From contig DLKM01000007.1 in assembly GCA_002478945.1 (NCBI GenBank), positions 269-19,787 on the forward strand: DNA of 19,519 bases. The letters are read 5' to 3'. Position 1 is the first letter of the stretch; each line of letters begins with the position of its first letter. Position numbers and translations under genes: made by a program. The notes under the pieces were generated by a model. That model did not search any database. It saw nothing but the letters and a program-made list of their open reading frames with translations, and was not told where the DNA came from. Shown piece after piece: positions 6,769 to 13,592 of the stretch. Source of the DNA: Christensenella sp. UBA7588. GTDB lineage: Bacteria; Bacillota; Clostridia; Christensenellales; CAG-917.

Positions 6769-6785
6769 TAGAGAAGTGATATAGT
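6757..6785 (+). promoter_or_regulatory. Sigma-A promoter of the HMA gene
   Basis: TTGACG (6757-6762), a 17-nt spacer and TATAGT (6780-6785). The CGGCAAAA half-site lies at 6761-6768, inside the promoter, so protein bound there would block RNA polymerase. Confidence 0.7.
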
Positions 6786-6807
6786 CTTATTGAAGGAGGC
6801 AGTCGTT

Positions 6808-7068
6808 ATGATTGAAATTACGTTGAAAGTGGACGGTATGCAGTGCGGTATGTGCGAATCGCACGTCAACGACGCGGTCAGAAAAGCCGCAAACGTCAAA
6901 AAAGTTACGTCATCGCACGTTGCAAATTCAACGGTTGTCGTTGCAGAGGACAACGTAGACGTGGACGCCATAAAAAAAGGCATCGAGAAAGAAGGCTACG
7001 TCGTATCGGACGTTTCGGTAAAACCGTATCAAAAGAAAGGATTTTTTGCATCGTTGTTTAAGAAATGA
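6808..7068 (+). CDS. Heavy-metal-associated (HMA) domain protein, CopZ-like
   Basis: This 86-aa cytosolic protein is a single HMA domain of the ferredoxin-like fold. The metal site GMQCGMCESHV gives Cys13 and Cys16 in the MxCxxC motif that binds Cu(I) or another soft metal. The domain covers about residues 1-68, with the usual closing pattern VDAIKKGIEKEGYVVSDV. A basic tail, KKGFFASLFKK, follows and may touch the membrane or a partner. A TTG six codons earlier is in frame, but AAGGAGG 8 nt before ATG 6808 sets the start. No P-type ATPase or CsoR/CopY gene is nearby, so the transport partner would be elsewhere. The palindrome array upstream suggests tight, probably metal-responsive control. 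Chaperone role inferred from the family. Confidence 0.88.
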   Translation: MIEITLKVDGMQCGMCESHVNDAVRKAANVKKVTSSHVANSTVVVAEDNVDVDAIKKGIEKEGYVVSDVSVKPYQKKGFFASLFKK

Positions 7069-7090
7069 CAGGAAATTCCGCTCAAAAATC

Positions 7091-7119
7091 AAAACCGCTT
7101 GCGTTGCGAGCGGTTTTTT
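7091..7119 (+). terminator. Terminator of the HMA gene
   Basis: AAAACCGCT (7091-7099) pairs with AGCGGTTTT (7109-7117), with three further pairs possible inside. It ends in a T-run. Confidence 0.85.
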
Positions 7120-7140
7120 AATGCGATTTTTCAAATTTTA

Positions 7141-7169
7141 TCATAACCCGAGCGTAGACGTCATAGAGT
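7141..7169 (+). promoter_or_regulatory. Sigma-E-like sporulation promoter of spoIVA
   Basis: TCATAAC (7141-7147), a 14-nt spacer and CATAGAGT (7162-7169) resemble the sigma-E pattern (ATA-type -35 and CATACAAT-type -10, 6 of 8 here). spoIVA is a mother-cell sigma-E gene in Bacillus and Clostridia. No sigma-A-like pair is visible in this gap. Confidence 0.45.
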
Positions 7170-7194
7170 ATAGCAAACCAAACCGGAGGAGTAT

Positions 7195-8673
7195 ATGGAT
7201 AAATTTGACCTTTATCGAGACATAGCATCACGCACTGGCGGAGACGTTTACGTCGGCGTAGTCGGTCCCGTGCGCACGGGCAAATCTACGCTTATCAAGC
7301 AAGTGATGCAACAATTCGTGGTTGACGGAATAGTCAACGCAGACGAGCGCAATCGCGCAATCGACGAGATTCCGCAATCCGCGGACGGAAAAACAATTAT
7401 GACGACTCAGCCTCGCTTTGTGCCAAACGAAGCGGTACGAGTGTCGATAGGGGAAAATATCTCCGTCAATATGAGGCTAATCGACTGCGTCGGCTACCTT
7501 GTCGACGGCGCACTCGGAGCAGAGGAGGACGGCAAGGAAAGAATGGTGTCCACGCCGTGGTCCGAGCAGGATATGCCGTTTTCCAAGGCGGCTGAAATCG
7601 GCACGCAAAAGGTCATTAAAGAACACAGCACCATTGCGCTTGCGGTAACAACGGACGGCAGTTTCGGCAATATTCCTCGCGCAGACTACGTCAATGCGGA
7701 GGAAAGAGTGGTTCGAGAACTCAAAGAATGCGGAAAACCGTTTGCGATACTTCTCAACGTAGCCGACGAAAACGCGCAGAGCGCACTCGACCTCAAAGAG
7801 GAACTCGCAAAGAAGTACGACGCACCCGTTATCGTCAAAAACGCGCTCACTATGAAAGAAAGCGACGTCAGCGAGATTCTCGAGACGATACTGCTCGAGT
7901 TCAGCGTCAAGATTATCGATTTCGATTTGCCGCGTTGGGTGCAGGCACTTCCTATTGACAGCGACGTCGTGAAAGAGCTTATCGAAAGAGTGAGAAAAAT
8001 GGCGGACGACGTTGACAGAATGAAAGACTACGATAAAATCGATTCCTATTTCGAGAACGCAGATTTCTGGCAACAACCGTTGTCTATCGGTATCGACGCG
8101 GGGAAAGGCAAAGTTCAAGTCGATATGAAGCCGAAGGAGGGTGTGTTCTTTAAGGTTGCAAGCAACGAATGCGGCATAGACATAGAGGACGACTTCGATT
8201 TGCTTACGCAACTGAAAGCACTGTGCAAAGGCAGAGATAAAATCCAAAAACTTCAATCCGCAATGGAACAGGTCGAAACGCTCGGCTACGGCATAGTTAT
8301 GCCCACGACGGACGAGATTCAGCTCGAAGAACCGCAAATATTGCGCCAAGGTCAACAATACGGCGTAAAACTGCGTGCAAGCGCACCGTCTCTGCACATT
8401 ATGAAAGTTGACGTTCAGACCGAAGTCAGCCCGATTGTCGGCAGCGAACAACAGAGCAAAGACCTTGTGGACAGTATGCTTCTCGATTTCGAGAACGACA
8501 AACAGGCAATATGGGACACCAACATCTTCGGTCGTTCGTTGTCCACACTCGTTGCCGACGGTATCAACAACAAGTTGCAGACCGTTCCCACCGATGCGGA
8601 ACAAAAGTTGCGCAAGACGCTCGGACGCATCGTCAACGAAGGCAAGGGCGGAGTGATTTGCATCTTGCTGTAA
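7195..8673 (+). CDS. spoIVA: Stage IV sporulation protein A (SpoIVA)
   Basis: This 492-aa protein is full-length SpoIVA, the coat morphogenetic ATPase that polymerises on the forespore outer membrane to form the base layer of the spore coat. The N terminus MDKFDLYRDIASRTGGDVY is characteristic. Walker A is GPVRTGKST (24-32). A TRAFAC-type G-domain follows with DCVGYLVDGALGAEEDGKERMVSTPW and later segments. The C terminus ends GKGGVICILL, the conserved tail that targets the forespore membrane through SpoVM. GGAGGAG lies 5 nt before the ATG, and a sigma-E-like promoter lies upstream. It is a single-gene unit closed by a long hairpin. It marks the organism as a member of a spore-forming lineage. 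Confidence 0.97.
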   Translation: MDKFDLYRDIASRTGGDVYVGVVGPVRTGKSTLIKQVMQQFVVDGIVNADERNRAIDEIPQSADGKTIMTTQPRFVPNEAVRVSIGENISVNMRLIDCVGYLVDGALGAEEDGKERMVSTPWSEQDMPFSKAAEIGTQKVIKEHSTIALAVTTDGSFGNIPRADYVNAEERVVRELKECGKPFAILLNVADENAQSALDLKEELAKKYDAPVIVKNALTMKESDVSEILETILLEFSVKIIDFDLPRWVQALPIDSDVVKELIERVRKMADDVDRMKDYDKIDSYFENADFWQQPLSIGIDAGKGKVQVDMKPKEGVFFKVASNECGIDIEDDFDLLTQLKALCKGRDKIQKLQSAMEQVETLGYGIVMPTTDEIQLEEPQILRQGQQYGVKLRASAPSLHIMKVDVQTEVSPIVGSEQQSKDLVDSMLLDFENDKQAIWDTNIFGRSLSTLVADGINNKLQTVPTDAEQKLRKTLGRIVNEGKGGVICILL

Positions 8674-8720
8674 TGTGCGACAATAACTCGAAAACAAGAC
8701 TTTAAGTCATCGTTTGAAAA

Positions 8721-8766
8721 GAATAAAGTGCGGAAACCGAAATCAATAGGTTTCCGCACTTTATTC
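8721..8766. terminator. Long bidirectional hairpin between spoIVA and the HNH gene
   Basis: A perfect 18-bp stem (8721-8738 with 8749-8766) has a 10-nt loop. It sits between the two convergent genes and has only short T-tracts on each side, so it probably terminates both directions and protects 3' ends. Confidence 0.75.
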
Positions 8767-8793
8767 TTGATTTAATGATAGTTATTAACAATA

Positions 8794-9627
8794 CTATTCG
8801 TTTTTATCGCTTTTTCCCATATTGCACCTATCGCATAGCGTGCGTAAATTTGATAATTCCGTTTTTCCGCCTTTTGACACGGGAACTATATGGTCAACGT
8901 GTAGTTTTGCGCCTTCTTGTGCTGTTGCGCCGCATATTTGACATTTGAAACCATCTCGTCGCAAAACGTCGTAACGTAGCGAGTCTGACATTTTTGCGCG
9001 CTCAACTTGAATTTGGTATGCGCGTGTTTTTCTCGTCTCAATTAGTTCGTTTACCTTGGTATAGCATTTTACCGTTTGATCGAAGTCGTAGTTATCGTAT
9101 TTGCGATATGAATTGCGACCTTGCGGACTAGTGTATGATGCGCTAATAACCGTGGTAAAATACACTTGTGGGTGCAATTTTCCTTTTTTAACGAGGTTGT
9201 TTTCTATCCGAATAAAGCTCTTTAGCGGTACGCCAAACTTTTTGGAATCTTCTTTTGTTATAGTTGATTTTAGATTGTTATAATCAGAGCAATAAAGGCT
9301 ATACTTGTCTCTATTTTCATTTATCCTATATATAAGTTTTTCATAGGATTCTAAATGTTTTTCAATATAATCCATAAAAACTTTGAGCAAATCAACACGG
9401 TCAAAAGAACGCTTTGAATTGCATGCAAGGTTATAAGTGATTATGTTTGACCTAAAAGAGAAAAATTCGTATTTCTTGTTTAATTCTTGTAAATTTTGAT
9501 AGCGAGCGCTGTTGAGTTTCACTCTTTTTACATAAACAAAGTGAACTATTGTGCAAATAGTTGCTATTATTGCGCCCGCTAATAAAAGTGATGCTATTAC
9601 GATAATCGATATTTCTTTTGCAGTCAT
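8794..9627 (-). CDS. Membrane-anchored HNH endonuclease-domain protein
   Basis: This protein of about 277 aa has one N-terminal transmembrane segment (about 5-30, KEISIIVIASLLLAGAII) followed by a charged, helical middle and a C-terminal HNH domain. In 277-aa numbering: zinc Cys229 and Cys232 (CQIC), catalytic region LHVDHIVPVSKGG (His243, Asp245, His246), then NLRTLC and zinc Cys265 and Cys268 (CDRCNMGK). HNH nucleases cut DNA, but a membrane tether is unusual and no phage or restriction partner is next to it. The start is uncertain: TTG 9639, ATG 9630 and ATG 9627 are all in frame. GGGGAG spacing favours 9627. It is transcribed alone from the promoter at 9655-9683. Confidence 0.8.
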   Translation of the reverse strand: MTAKEISIIVIASLLLAGAIIATICTIVHFVYVKRVKLNSARYQNLQELNKKYEFFSFRSNIITYNLACNSKRSFDRVDLLKVFMDYIEKHLESYEKLIYRINENRDKYSLYCSDYNNLKSTITKEDSKKFGVPLKSFIRIENNLVKKGKLHPQVYFTTVISASYTSPQGRNSYRKYDNYDFDQTVKCYTKVNELIETRKTRAYQIQVERAKMSDSLRYDVLRRDGFKCQICGATAQEGAKLHVDHIVPVSKGGKTELSNLRTLCDRCNMGKSDKNE

Positions 9628-9654
9628 CATACTCCCCAAAGCAGTTTTTTATAT

Positions 9655-9683
9655 ATAATACCACAAAAAATAAAAGCACACAA
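9655..9683 (-). promoter_or_regulatory. Promoter of the HNH gene
   Basis: On the minus strand TTGTGT (9678-9683), a 17-nt spacer and TATTAT (9655-9660). It overlaps the terminator hairpin of the upstream MATE gene. Confidence 0.5.
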
Positions 9684-9709
9684 TTTCAATAATGATTTTG
9701 GTGCTTTTA
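9671..9709 (-). terminator. Terminator of the MATE gene
   Basis: On the minus strand TAAAAGCAC (9701-9709) pairs with GTGCTTTTA (9671-9679) across a 21-nt loop, followed by TTTTTTGTGG. The MATE stop codon is 6 nt upstream. Confidence 0.55.
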
Positions 9710-9714
9710 GTTGT

Positions 9715-11124
9715 TTATTCTTCCGCTTCGACTGCGTCCTCGAGGACTTCTTCGATAGGCGTTTCCTCGTCCGTCAGGCGCATATATACGTCCTCGGGAA
9801 GCGGCTTTTTCCACTTTACGGTGAAGTAGAAAACGACAGATACAATCATACCTACGCCCCAGCCGATAGGCCAAGACCACCAAATTCCGTTTGTGCCGAG
9901 CGGCTTGCTGAGAAGAAGCGCAAGCACCACGCGGAGTATCAAATCGGTAAAGGTGGTTATCATAAATTTTACCATCTTTCCGCCACCGCGCAATACGCCG
10001 TCGCATACAATCTTGACTGCCACGATAAAGTAGAACGGAGAGACTATACGCAAGAATTGCATACCTACGTCGAGTGCGCCCGTCGTAGAGTCTTTCATAA
10101 ACAGCATAAGCAGATATTGTCCGCCGAATACGTACAAAAGCACGATAGGCAAGCACAACGCCCATACGAATACGAGACCCGAGACAAACCCGGGTTTGAT
10201 ACGCTCGGTTTTGCCTGCGCCGAGATTCTGGCTTGTGTAGTTGGATATTCCGTTTGCAAAAGTGAGGAAGGACGTCGTTACGAGGTTGTTGAGCTTTACG
10301 CTTGCAGAGTAGCCTGCCATAACCACTTGTCCGAACGAGTTGACCACACTTTGAATGACGATGTTGCCGACGGATATGAAGCTCTGTTGAAGTATGCTCG
10401 GAATTGCGATGACGGAGATGTCTCCGAGAATTTTCCACGAGAAAACCTTGGGTTTTGTGTCCGCTTTGATTTTTCTAAGTTGCAACAGAACGAAAATCAC
10501 GGACAAAACGCAACTTACGCCTTGGCAAAGGAAAGTTGCCCACGCAACGCCCGCAACGCCCATTTTGAAGGATACGACAAACCAAATATCCACGCCGATG
10601 TTGGCAAGGGAGGAAATCGCAAGGAAAATGAAAGGCGTTTTGCTGTCTCCGAGTGCCGCAAATATACCCGTCGAGATGTTGTAGAAGAACACGAACGGCA
10701 AGCCCCAAACGTAAATGTCGAGGTACAGTTGCGAGTCAGCCATAAGATGGTCGGGGGTATTGATGAGCTTGAGAAGTTGGGTTGAGCAGGTAAGACCTAT
10801 TACCATTAGCAGAGCGCACAGCACCGCGCCCGAAATCCAAGTGGTGTATACGGCGGTTTTGAGGTCGGCATACTTTTTTGCGCCGAAATATCTCGATACA
10901 ATGACGGAACAACCTATATTGCATCCGAATGCAAAAGCAATGAAAATCAACGTGATTTCATAACTGTTGCCGACCGACGCAAGGGCGGCGTCGCCTATGA
11001 ATTTGCCGGCTACGAAACTGTCGGCAAGATTGTAGAGTTGTTGGAAAATGATACTTCCGAAAAGCGGGAGGCAAAATTTGAATATAACGCTTGCAGGCTT
11101 TCCTACGGTCAAATCTCTTTGCAT
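9715..11124 (-). CDS. MATE family efflux transporter
   Basis: This 469-aa, 12-helix inner-membrane exporter is of the MATE family, which uses a Na+ or H+ gradient to expel drugs or metabolites. The opening GKPASVIFKFCLPLFGSIIFQQLYNLADSFVAGKFIG, with the LYNLADSFV region in helix 1-2, is typical. The second half repeats the pattern (IAIPSILQQSFISVGNIVIQSVVNSFG), and LRGGGKMVKFM marks helices 9-10. The C terminus is an acidic cytoplasmic tail (TPIEEVLEDAVEAEE). AAGAGG precedes the ATG at 11124, and the gene has a near-perfect promoter. Substrate unknown. Confidence 0.92.
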   Translation of the reverse strand: MQRDLTVGKPASVIFKFCLPLFGSIIFQQLYNLADSFVAGKFIGDAALASVGNSYEITLIFIAFAFGCNIGCSVIVSRYFGAKKYADLKTAVYTTWISGAVLCALLMVIGLTCSTQLLKLINTPDHLMADSQLYLDIYVWGLPFVFFYNISTGIFAALGDSKTPFIFLAISSLANIGVDIWFVVSFKMGVAGVAWATFLCQGVSCVLSVIFVLLQLRKIKADTKPKVFSWKILGDISVIAIPSILQQSFISVGNIVIQSVVNSFGQVVMAGYSASVKLNNLVTTSFLTFANGISNYTSQNLGAGKTERIKPGFVSGLVFVWALCLPIVLLYVFGGQYLLMLFMKDSTTGALDVGMQFLRIVSPFYFIVAVKIVCDGVLRGGGKMVKFMITTFTDLILRVVLALLLSKPLGTNGIWWSWPIGWGVGMIVSVVFYFTVKWKKPLPEDVYMRLTDEETPIEEVLEDAVEAEE

Positions 11125-11154
11125 AATATGCCTCTTATATTTTTTACGTTGTGT

Positions 11155-11183
11155 ATTTTATGCTCGTGCGCACGCGATGTCAA
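11155..11183 (-). promoter_or_regulatory. Sigma-A promoter of the MATE gene
   Basis: On the minus strand a perfect TTGACA (11178-11183), 17-nt spacer and TAAAAT (11155-11160), with the predicted transcript starting about 24 nt before the ATG. Confidence 0.8.
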
Positions 11184-11237
11184 CCGATATGAAAAAATAT
11201 CAATCGACGGCAGTTTAAGTTTGTGAGATAATTATAT

Positions 11238-11253
11238 ACATTTTGCAAAATGT
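11238..11253. promoter_or_regulatory. 16-bp AT-rich perfect palindrome
   Basis: ACATTTTGCAAAATGT lies between the MATE promoter and the terminator of the next minus-strand gene, about 55 bp upstream of the MATE -35 box. It may be an operator site. Nothing else supports a role. Confidence 0.3.
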
Positions 11254-11280
11254 GCGAATAATGTCGAAAGTTAAGTCGAT

Positions 11281-11308
11281 AAAAAAAGACGGACCGAAGT
11301 CCGTCTTT
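11281..11308 (-). terminator. Terminator of the 11326 lipoprotein
   Basis: A perfect 10-bp stem, AAAGACGGAC (11285-11294) with GTCCGTCTTT (11299-11308). On the minus strand the loop is UUCG and a T-run follows. Confidence 0.9.
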
Positions 11309-11325
11309 CATATTACTACCGTAGA

Positions 11326-11751
11326 TTAGTCTTTCTTTGTGAAAGTAATGGTTGCGTCGATGGTAATGCCTTGTGCGCTTTGTTTGCTGGTAAACGTGAT
11401 TACGCCGTCGTCCCAAACCATTTCTTCGACGACCGTAATACCGTTTTGTTTGGTTTTGACTTTGATAACGCCGTCTTCTTCCGTCCAAGTCGCTTCGTTT
11501 TCGACGTATGCGCCGCTGCTTCCGCTTGCTTTGGACTTGACGATTGCGGTGCCGTCTTTCTTGAATTCGAGGGTGTAGTATTCGTAAAGGTCGGTTGTAA
11601 GTTGAGTGATTTCTCCGTTTACAGACATATAACCTTTAATGTCGGTCATTTCGTACACGCCGACGATTTTGAGTTTGTTGCAAGCGGTCAAAGACAACAC
11701 GCATACGAGCAACACGACGATTGTTACCATAACGGTAAGTGCTTTTTTCAT
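11326..11751 (-). CDS. Small uncharacterised lipoprotein
   Basis: This 141-aa lipoprotein has the signal MKKALTVMVTIVVLLVCVLSLTAC, lipidated at Cys24 in the lipobox LTAC. The frame is open further upstream, but AGGAGGA just before ATG 11751, and the signal sequence beginning there, fix the start. The mature domain of about 115 residues reads as a single small beta-barrel: IVGVYEMTDIKGYMS, YYTLEFKKDGTAIVK, ATWTEEDGVIKVKT, MVWDDGVITFTS. This is a common lipocalin-like layout in Clostridia lipoproteins. It resembles the start of the larger lipoprotein at 4076-4999. No function is recognised. Confidence 0.82.
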   Translation of the reverse strand: MKKALTVMVTIVVLLVCVLSLTACNKLKIVGVYEMTDIKGYMSVNGEITQLTTDLYEYYTLEFKKDGTAIVKSKASGSSGAYVENEATWTEEDGVIKVKTKQNGITVVEEMVWDDGVITFTSKQSAQGITIDATITFTKKD

Positions 11752-11802
11752 TTTTTCCTCCTGATTGCGAGAAATTGTGCCGTTTACGGCTTCTCCGAGA
11801 AA

Positions 11803-11831
11803 ACTATAACACATTTGTCTCATAAATGCAA
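11803..11831 (-). promoter_or_regulatory. Sigma-A promoter of the 11326 lipoprotein
   Basis: On the minus strand TTGCAT (11826-11831), a 17-nt spacer and TATAGT (11803-11808). The leader is about 45 nt. Confidence 0.65.
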
Positions 11832-11851
11832 TAGCACAGCGAAAGCAAAAT

Positions 11852-11876
11852 AAAAAGCGAATCGAAGTTCGCTTTT
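11852..11876 (-). terminator. Terminator of the zinc-ribbon gene
   Basis: AAAAGCGAA (11853-11861) pairs with TTCGCTTTT (11868-11876). On the minus strand it runs into TTTTTATTTTG. Confidence 0.8.
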
Positions 11877-11894
11877 CCTATTCGCTTGGTCGAA

Positions 11895-12329
11895 TTATTT
11901 TGTTTTGAACATCTTTTTGATAAGCGTGTCCACGTCTTTGTAATGCGAGTTTCCGTTTTTATCTACCGTACCGACGGTAAACTTTTTGCTGAAATCGTGT
12001 TCGTGTCCGCAGTTGGAGCATTCTGTGTGAAATTCCACCACGTCAACGACGCTTTTGTCAGTTTCGATAACGTCGGCAATGTCGTAATCGACGTCAGTAT
12101 CCAAATCCAAACGCTGTCCGCAAGCCTTGCAGAAAATTTGTCTGGAAAGTTTGAGAGAATCCCAACCTGTCAAGAATCCTGCTATGGCGCAAATTGCCGC
12201 GACGGCTGCGATTATGTAAGTGTAGACTTCGCTAAACAGCAAAAGCATACATACGGCGACGATAGCGCACGCGATTGCAAACAGGAACACAAAAAATGTC
12301 CCGAGTAAAAACTTCTTTTTGGGTGTCAT
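11895..12329 (-). CDS. Two-TM zinc-ribbon membrane protein, uncharacterised
   Basis: This 144-aa protein has two transmembrane helices close together (about 8-31 and 36-55), then a cytoplasmic zinc ribbon built from CKAC (Cys67, Cys70) and CSNC (Cys104, Cys107), about 34 residues apart, with a His-rich edge (HTEC, GHEHDF). The segment between the pairs is acidic (DLDTDVDYDIADVIETD). GGAGGAAA lies upstream of the ATG. It is divergent from the XRE regulator at 12432, and the inverted repeat between them suggests that regulator controls it. No precise family is recognised. Confidence 0.7.
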   Translation of the reverse strand: MTPKKKFLLGTFFVFLFAIACAIVAVCMLLLFSEVYTYIIAAVAAICAIAGFLTGWDSLKLSRQIFCKACGQRLDLDTDVDYDIADVIETDKSVVDVVEFHTECSNCGHEHDFSKKFTVGTVDKNGNSHYKDVDTLIKKMFKTK

Positions 12330-12375
12330 TAGTTTTCCTCCATAATTTAACTTTCGTTATCATACATAATGTATC

Positions 12376-12416
12376 ACGCCTAATGGGCGTAAGTCAAGTA
12401 TTTTTACGCCCAATAG
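12376..12416. promoter_or_regulatory. Operator-like inverted repeat and divergent promoter region
   Basis: CTAATGGGCGTAA (12380-12392) and TTACGCCCAATAG (12404-12416) form a 12-of-13 inverted repeat with an 11-nt centre. ACGCC (12376-12380) and GGCGT (12386-12390) add a second palindrome on the left. On the minus strand TTGACT (12392-12397) plus an 18-nt spacer to TACATT gives a promoter for the zinc-ribbon gene that lies inside the repeat. The XRE protein at 12432 is the obvious candidate to bind here. Confidence 0.55.
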
Positions 12417-12431
12417 TTGTAAAATCATATT

Positions 12432-12641
12432 ATGGTAACGTTGGAACAGATACAAATCAGATTAGCCGAAGCTATATCTCAAAGCGGAATGACTCAGAGT
12501 GAGATAGGAAGAAAACTCGGAGTGTCTCAACAGTCGGTCTCTCACTACGTCAGGGGAGACAAGTTTCCGTCGTTGGATACTTTTGCCAACTTGTGCGTTA
12601 TACTCGACGTCGACCCCGCCGAGATTTTATGTATCGATTGA
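12432..12641 (+). CDS. XRE-family HTH transcriptional regulator
   Basis: This 69-aa protein is a lone Cro/C1-type helix-turn-helix domain. The five-helix pattern is clear: LAEAISQSGMTQSEIGRKLGVSQQSVSHYVRGDKFPSLDTFANLCVILDVDPAEIL, with recognition helix QQSVSHYVRG. There is no sensory domain. The gene has no Shine-Dalgarno sequence, and the best -10 box (TAAAAT, 12420-12425) would place the transcript start at or beside the ATG, so the mRNA may be leaderless. It is divergent from the zinc-ribbon gene, with an inverted repeat between them. Autoregulation and control of that neighbour are inferred. Confidence 0.85.
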   Translation: MVTLEQIQIRLAEAISQSGMTQSEIGRKLGVSQQSVSHYVRGDKFPSLDTFANLCVILDVDPAEILCID

Positions 12642-12661
12642 CGTTATCGGCACAAACTTTT

Positions 12662-12672
12662 TGCTATATAAT
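12662..12672 (+). promoter_or_regulatory. Extended -10 promoter of the pentapeptide gene
   Basis: TGC followed by TATATA/TATAAT (12662-12672) gives an extended -10 box. A TTGACG at 12638-12643 is too far away for a normal spacer (21 nt to the second box). CGTTATCGGCA at 12642-12652 matches the core of the palindrome at 6619-6638. Confidence 0.4.
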
Positions 12673-12722
12673 AAATAAGGTGTGCGAATTTGTACATCTT
12701 GCCTAATTACGATGGAGTATGT

Positions 12723-13376
12723 ATGCGTGCGATAAGCAAAAATCCTCAAAAAGGAAGAATTATAAAGTTTCACGGCTTAATGAAACCGATTAACAATCGA
12801 TATATAGCAAAGTCACAAATGTATAATGTTTCTTTTGCGGGACTGACAATAAATAATGTAAATTTTAAAGGTTCAATAATTACACGGTCTTCTTTTAGAA
12901 ACACAATAATTACAGATTGCGAGTTTTTAGGAACTAATCTTTCACGGTGTAGTTTTAAGAATGCTATTATAAAGAATAGTGTGTTTTTAGGGACAAAATT
13001 GACCGATACTAACTTTAGTAATACAGTTTTTGAAAATGTGATATTTGTAACACAAAGATTCGATGACTGTAAAAACCTTTCGCTTTCATACGGAACTAAT
13101 AAGATTATTACGCAAATTGTGGAATTGGAGTTATCCAAAGAGCTACAAAAACAAATTGATAAATATCATGATTTATCAAAGGACAAAATAACTCATATAC
13201 TGAAATTTAACAACTCAAAGTATAATTTTTTACATATATCAATGCTTTTGAGTTCATTTACACAAAAAGAATTATCTTATGCTCTTAACGAACTAATTCA
13301 GAATAATAATTTTGATATTCCTACGGTTTTCGCTCTCAAAAAGGCTTGTGAAAATTATCTTAAAGTGTTATATTAA
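12723..13376 (+). CDS. Pentapeptide-repeat protein
   Basis: This protein of 217 aa has a right-handed quadrilateral beta-helix in its first half. In 217-aa numbering, Phe falls exactly every ten residues (38, 48, 58, 68, 78, 88, 98, 108), with Ile, Leu or Phe midway (43, 53, 63, 73, 83, 93, 103). That is the central-residue pattern of about 15 pentapeptide repeats. Residues 115-217 form a separate, probably helical domain with no recognised motif. Pentapeptide-repeat proteins act as DNA mimics, gyrase protectors or scaffolds; the role here is unknown. GGAG is 5 nt before ATG 12723. A TTG at 12690 with AAGGTG upstream is an alternative start (228 aa). Base composition is far more AT-rich than the flanking core genes, suggesting acquisition. 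Confidence 0.82.
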   Translation: MRAISKNPQKGRIIKFHGLMKPINNRYIAKSQMYNVSFAGLTINNVNFKGSIITRSSFRNTIITDCEFLGTNLSRCSFKNAIIKNSVFLGTKLTDTNFSNTVFENVIFVTQRFDDCKNLSLSYGTNKIITQIVELELSKELQKQIDKYHDLSKDKITHILKFNNSKYNFLHISMLLSSFTQKELSYALNELIQNNNFDIPTVFALKKACENYLKVLY

Positions 13377-13388
13377 AAATAAGCCCTG

Positions 13389-13403
13389 CCTCACAATCGA
13401 GGG
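13389..13403. repeat. 5' half of a complementary pair flanking the 32-codon ORF
   Basis: CCTCACAATCGAGGG (13389-13403) is complementary to 13556-13572 (CCTCGATTGT-TT-GAGG): 14 Watson-Crick pairs plus one G-U, with a 2-nt bulge. In a transcript covering both it would bring the 5' region and the end of the ORF together. Confidence 0.55.
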
Positions 13404-13481
13404 AACTCTTTTGTAATTAGTGTGATTGATTTTCAATGTTGGGGGCGAAACATAATAATTAGCATTCAGGAGGTGGTTAGT

Positions 13482-13580
13482 ATGATAAATGATATCTTAT
13501 CTTTTGTAACTGTTTGTTGTATACTGATGAGAACCTTTTCAAGTATTAGTACATCTCCTCGATTGTTTGAGGTTATATAA
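13482..13580 (+). CDS. 32-aa hydrophobic small protein (toxin-like candidate)
   Basis: ATG 13482 to TAA 13580 encodes MINDILSFVTVCCILMRTFS plus a 12-residue polar tail. The hydrophobic stretch (about 4-16) could span or insert into a membrane. The ribosome binding site is ideal: AGGAGGTGG begins at 13468, with 7 nt between AGGAGGT and ATG, better than most in the window, which is strong evidence that something is translated here. A hairpin follows the stop (13593-13624), and complementary tracts flank the ORF at 13389-13403 and 13556-13572, as in mRNAs of type I toxins whose ends pair. It lies in the AT-rich accessory stretch. No family is recognised, and toxicity is inference only. Confidence 0.5.
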   Translation: MINDILSFVTVCCILMRTFSSISTSPRLFEVI

Positions 13581-13592
13581 ATAAAAGCAGTT

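Noticed and set aside
7477..8697. A 406-codon open frame antisense to spoIVA
   Set aside because: spoIVA is unmistakable on the other strand. The antisense frame has no RBS or recognisable domain and follows from the codon bias of the real gene.
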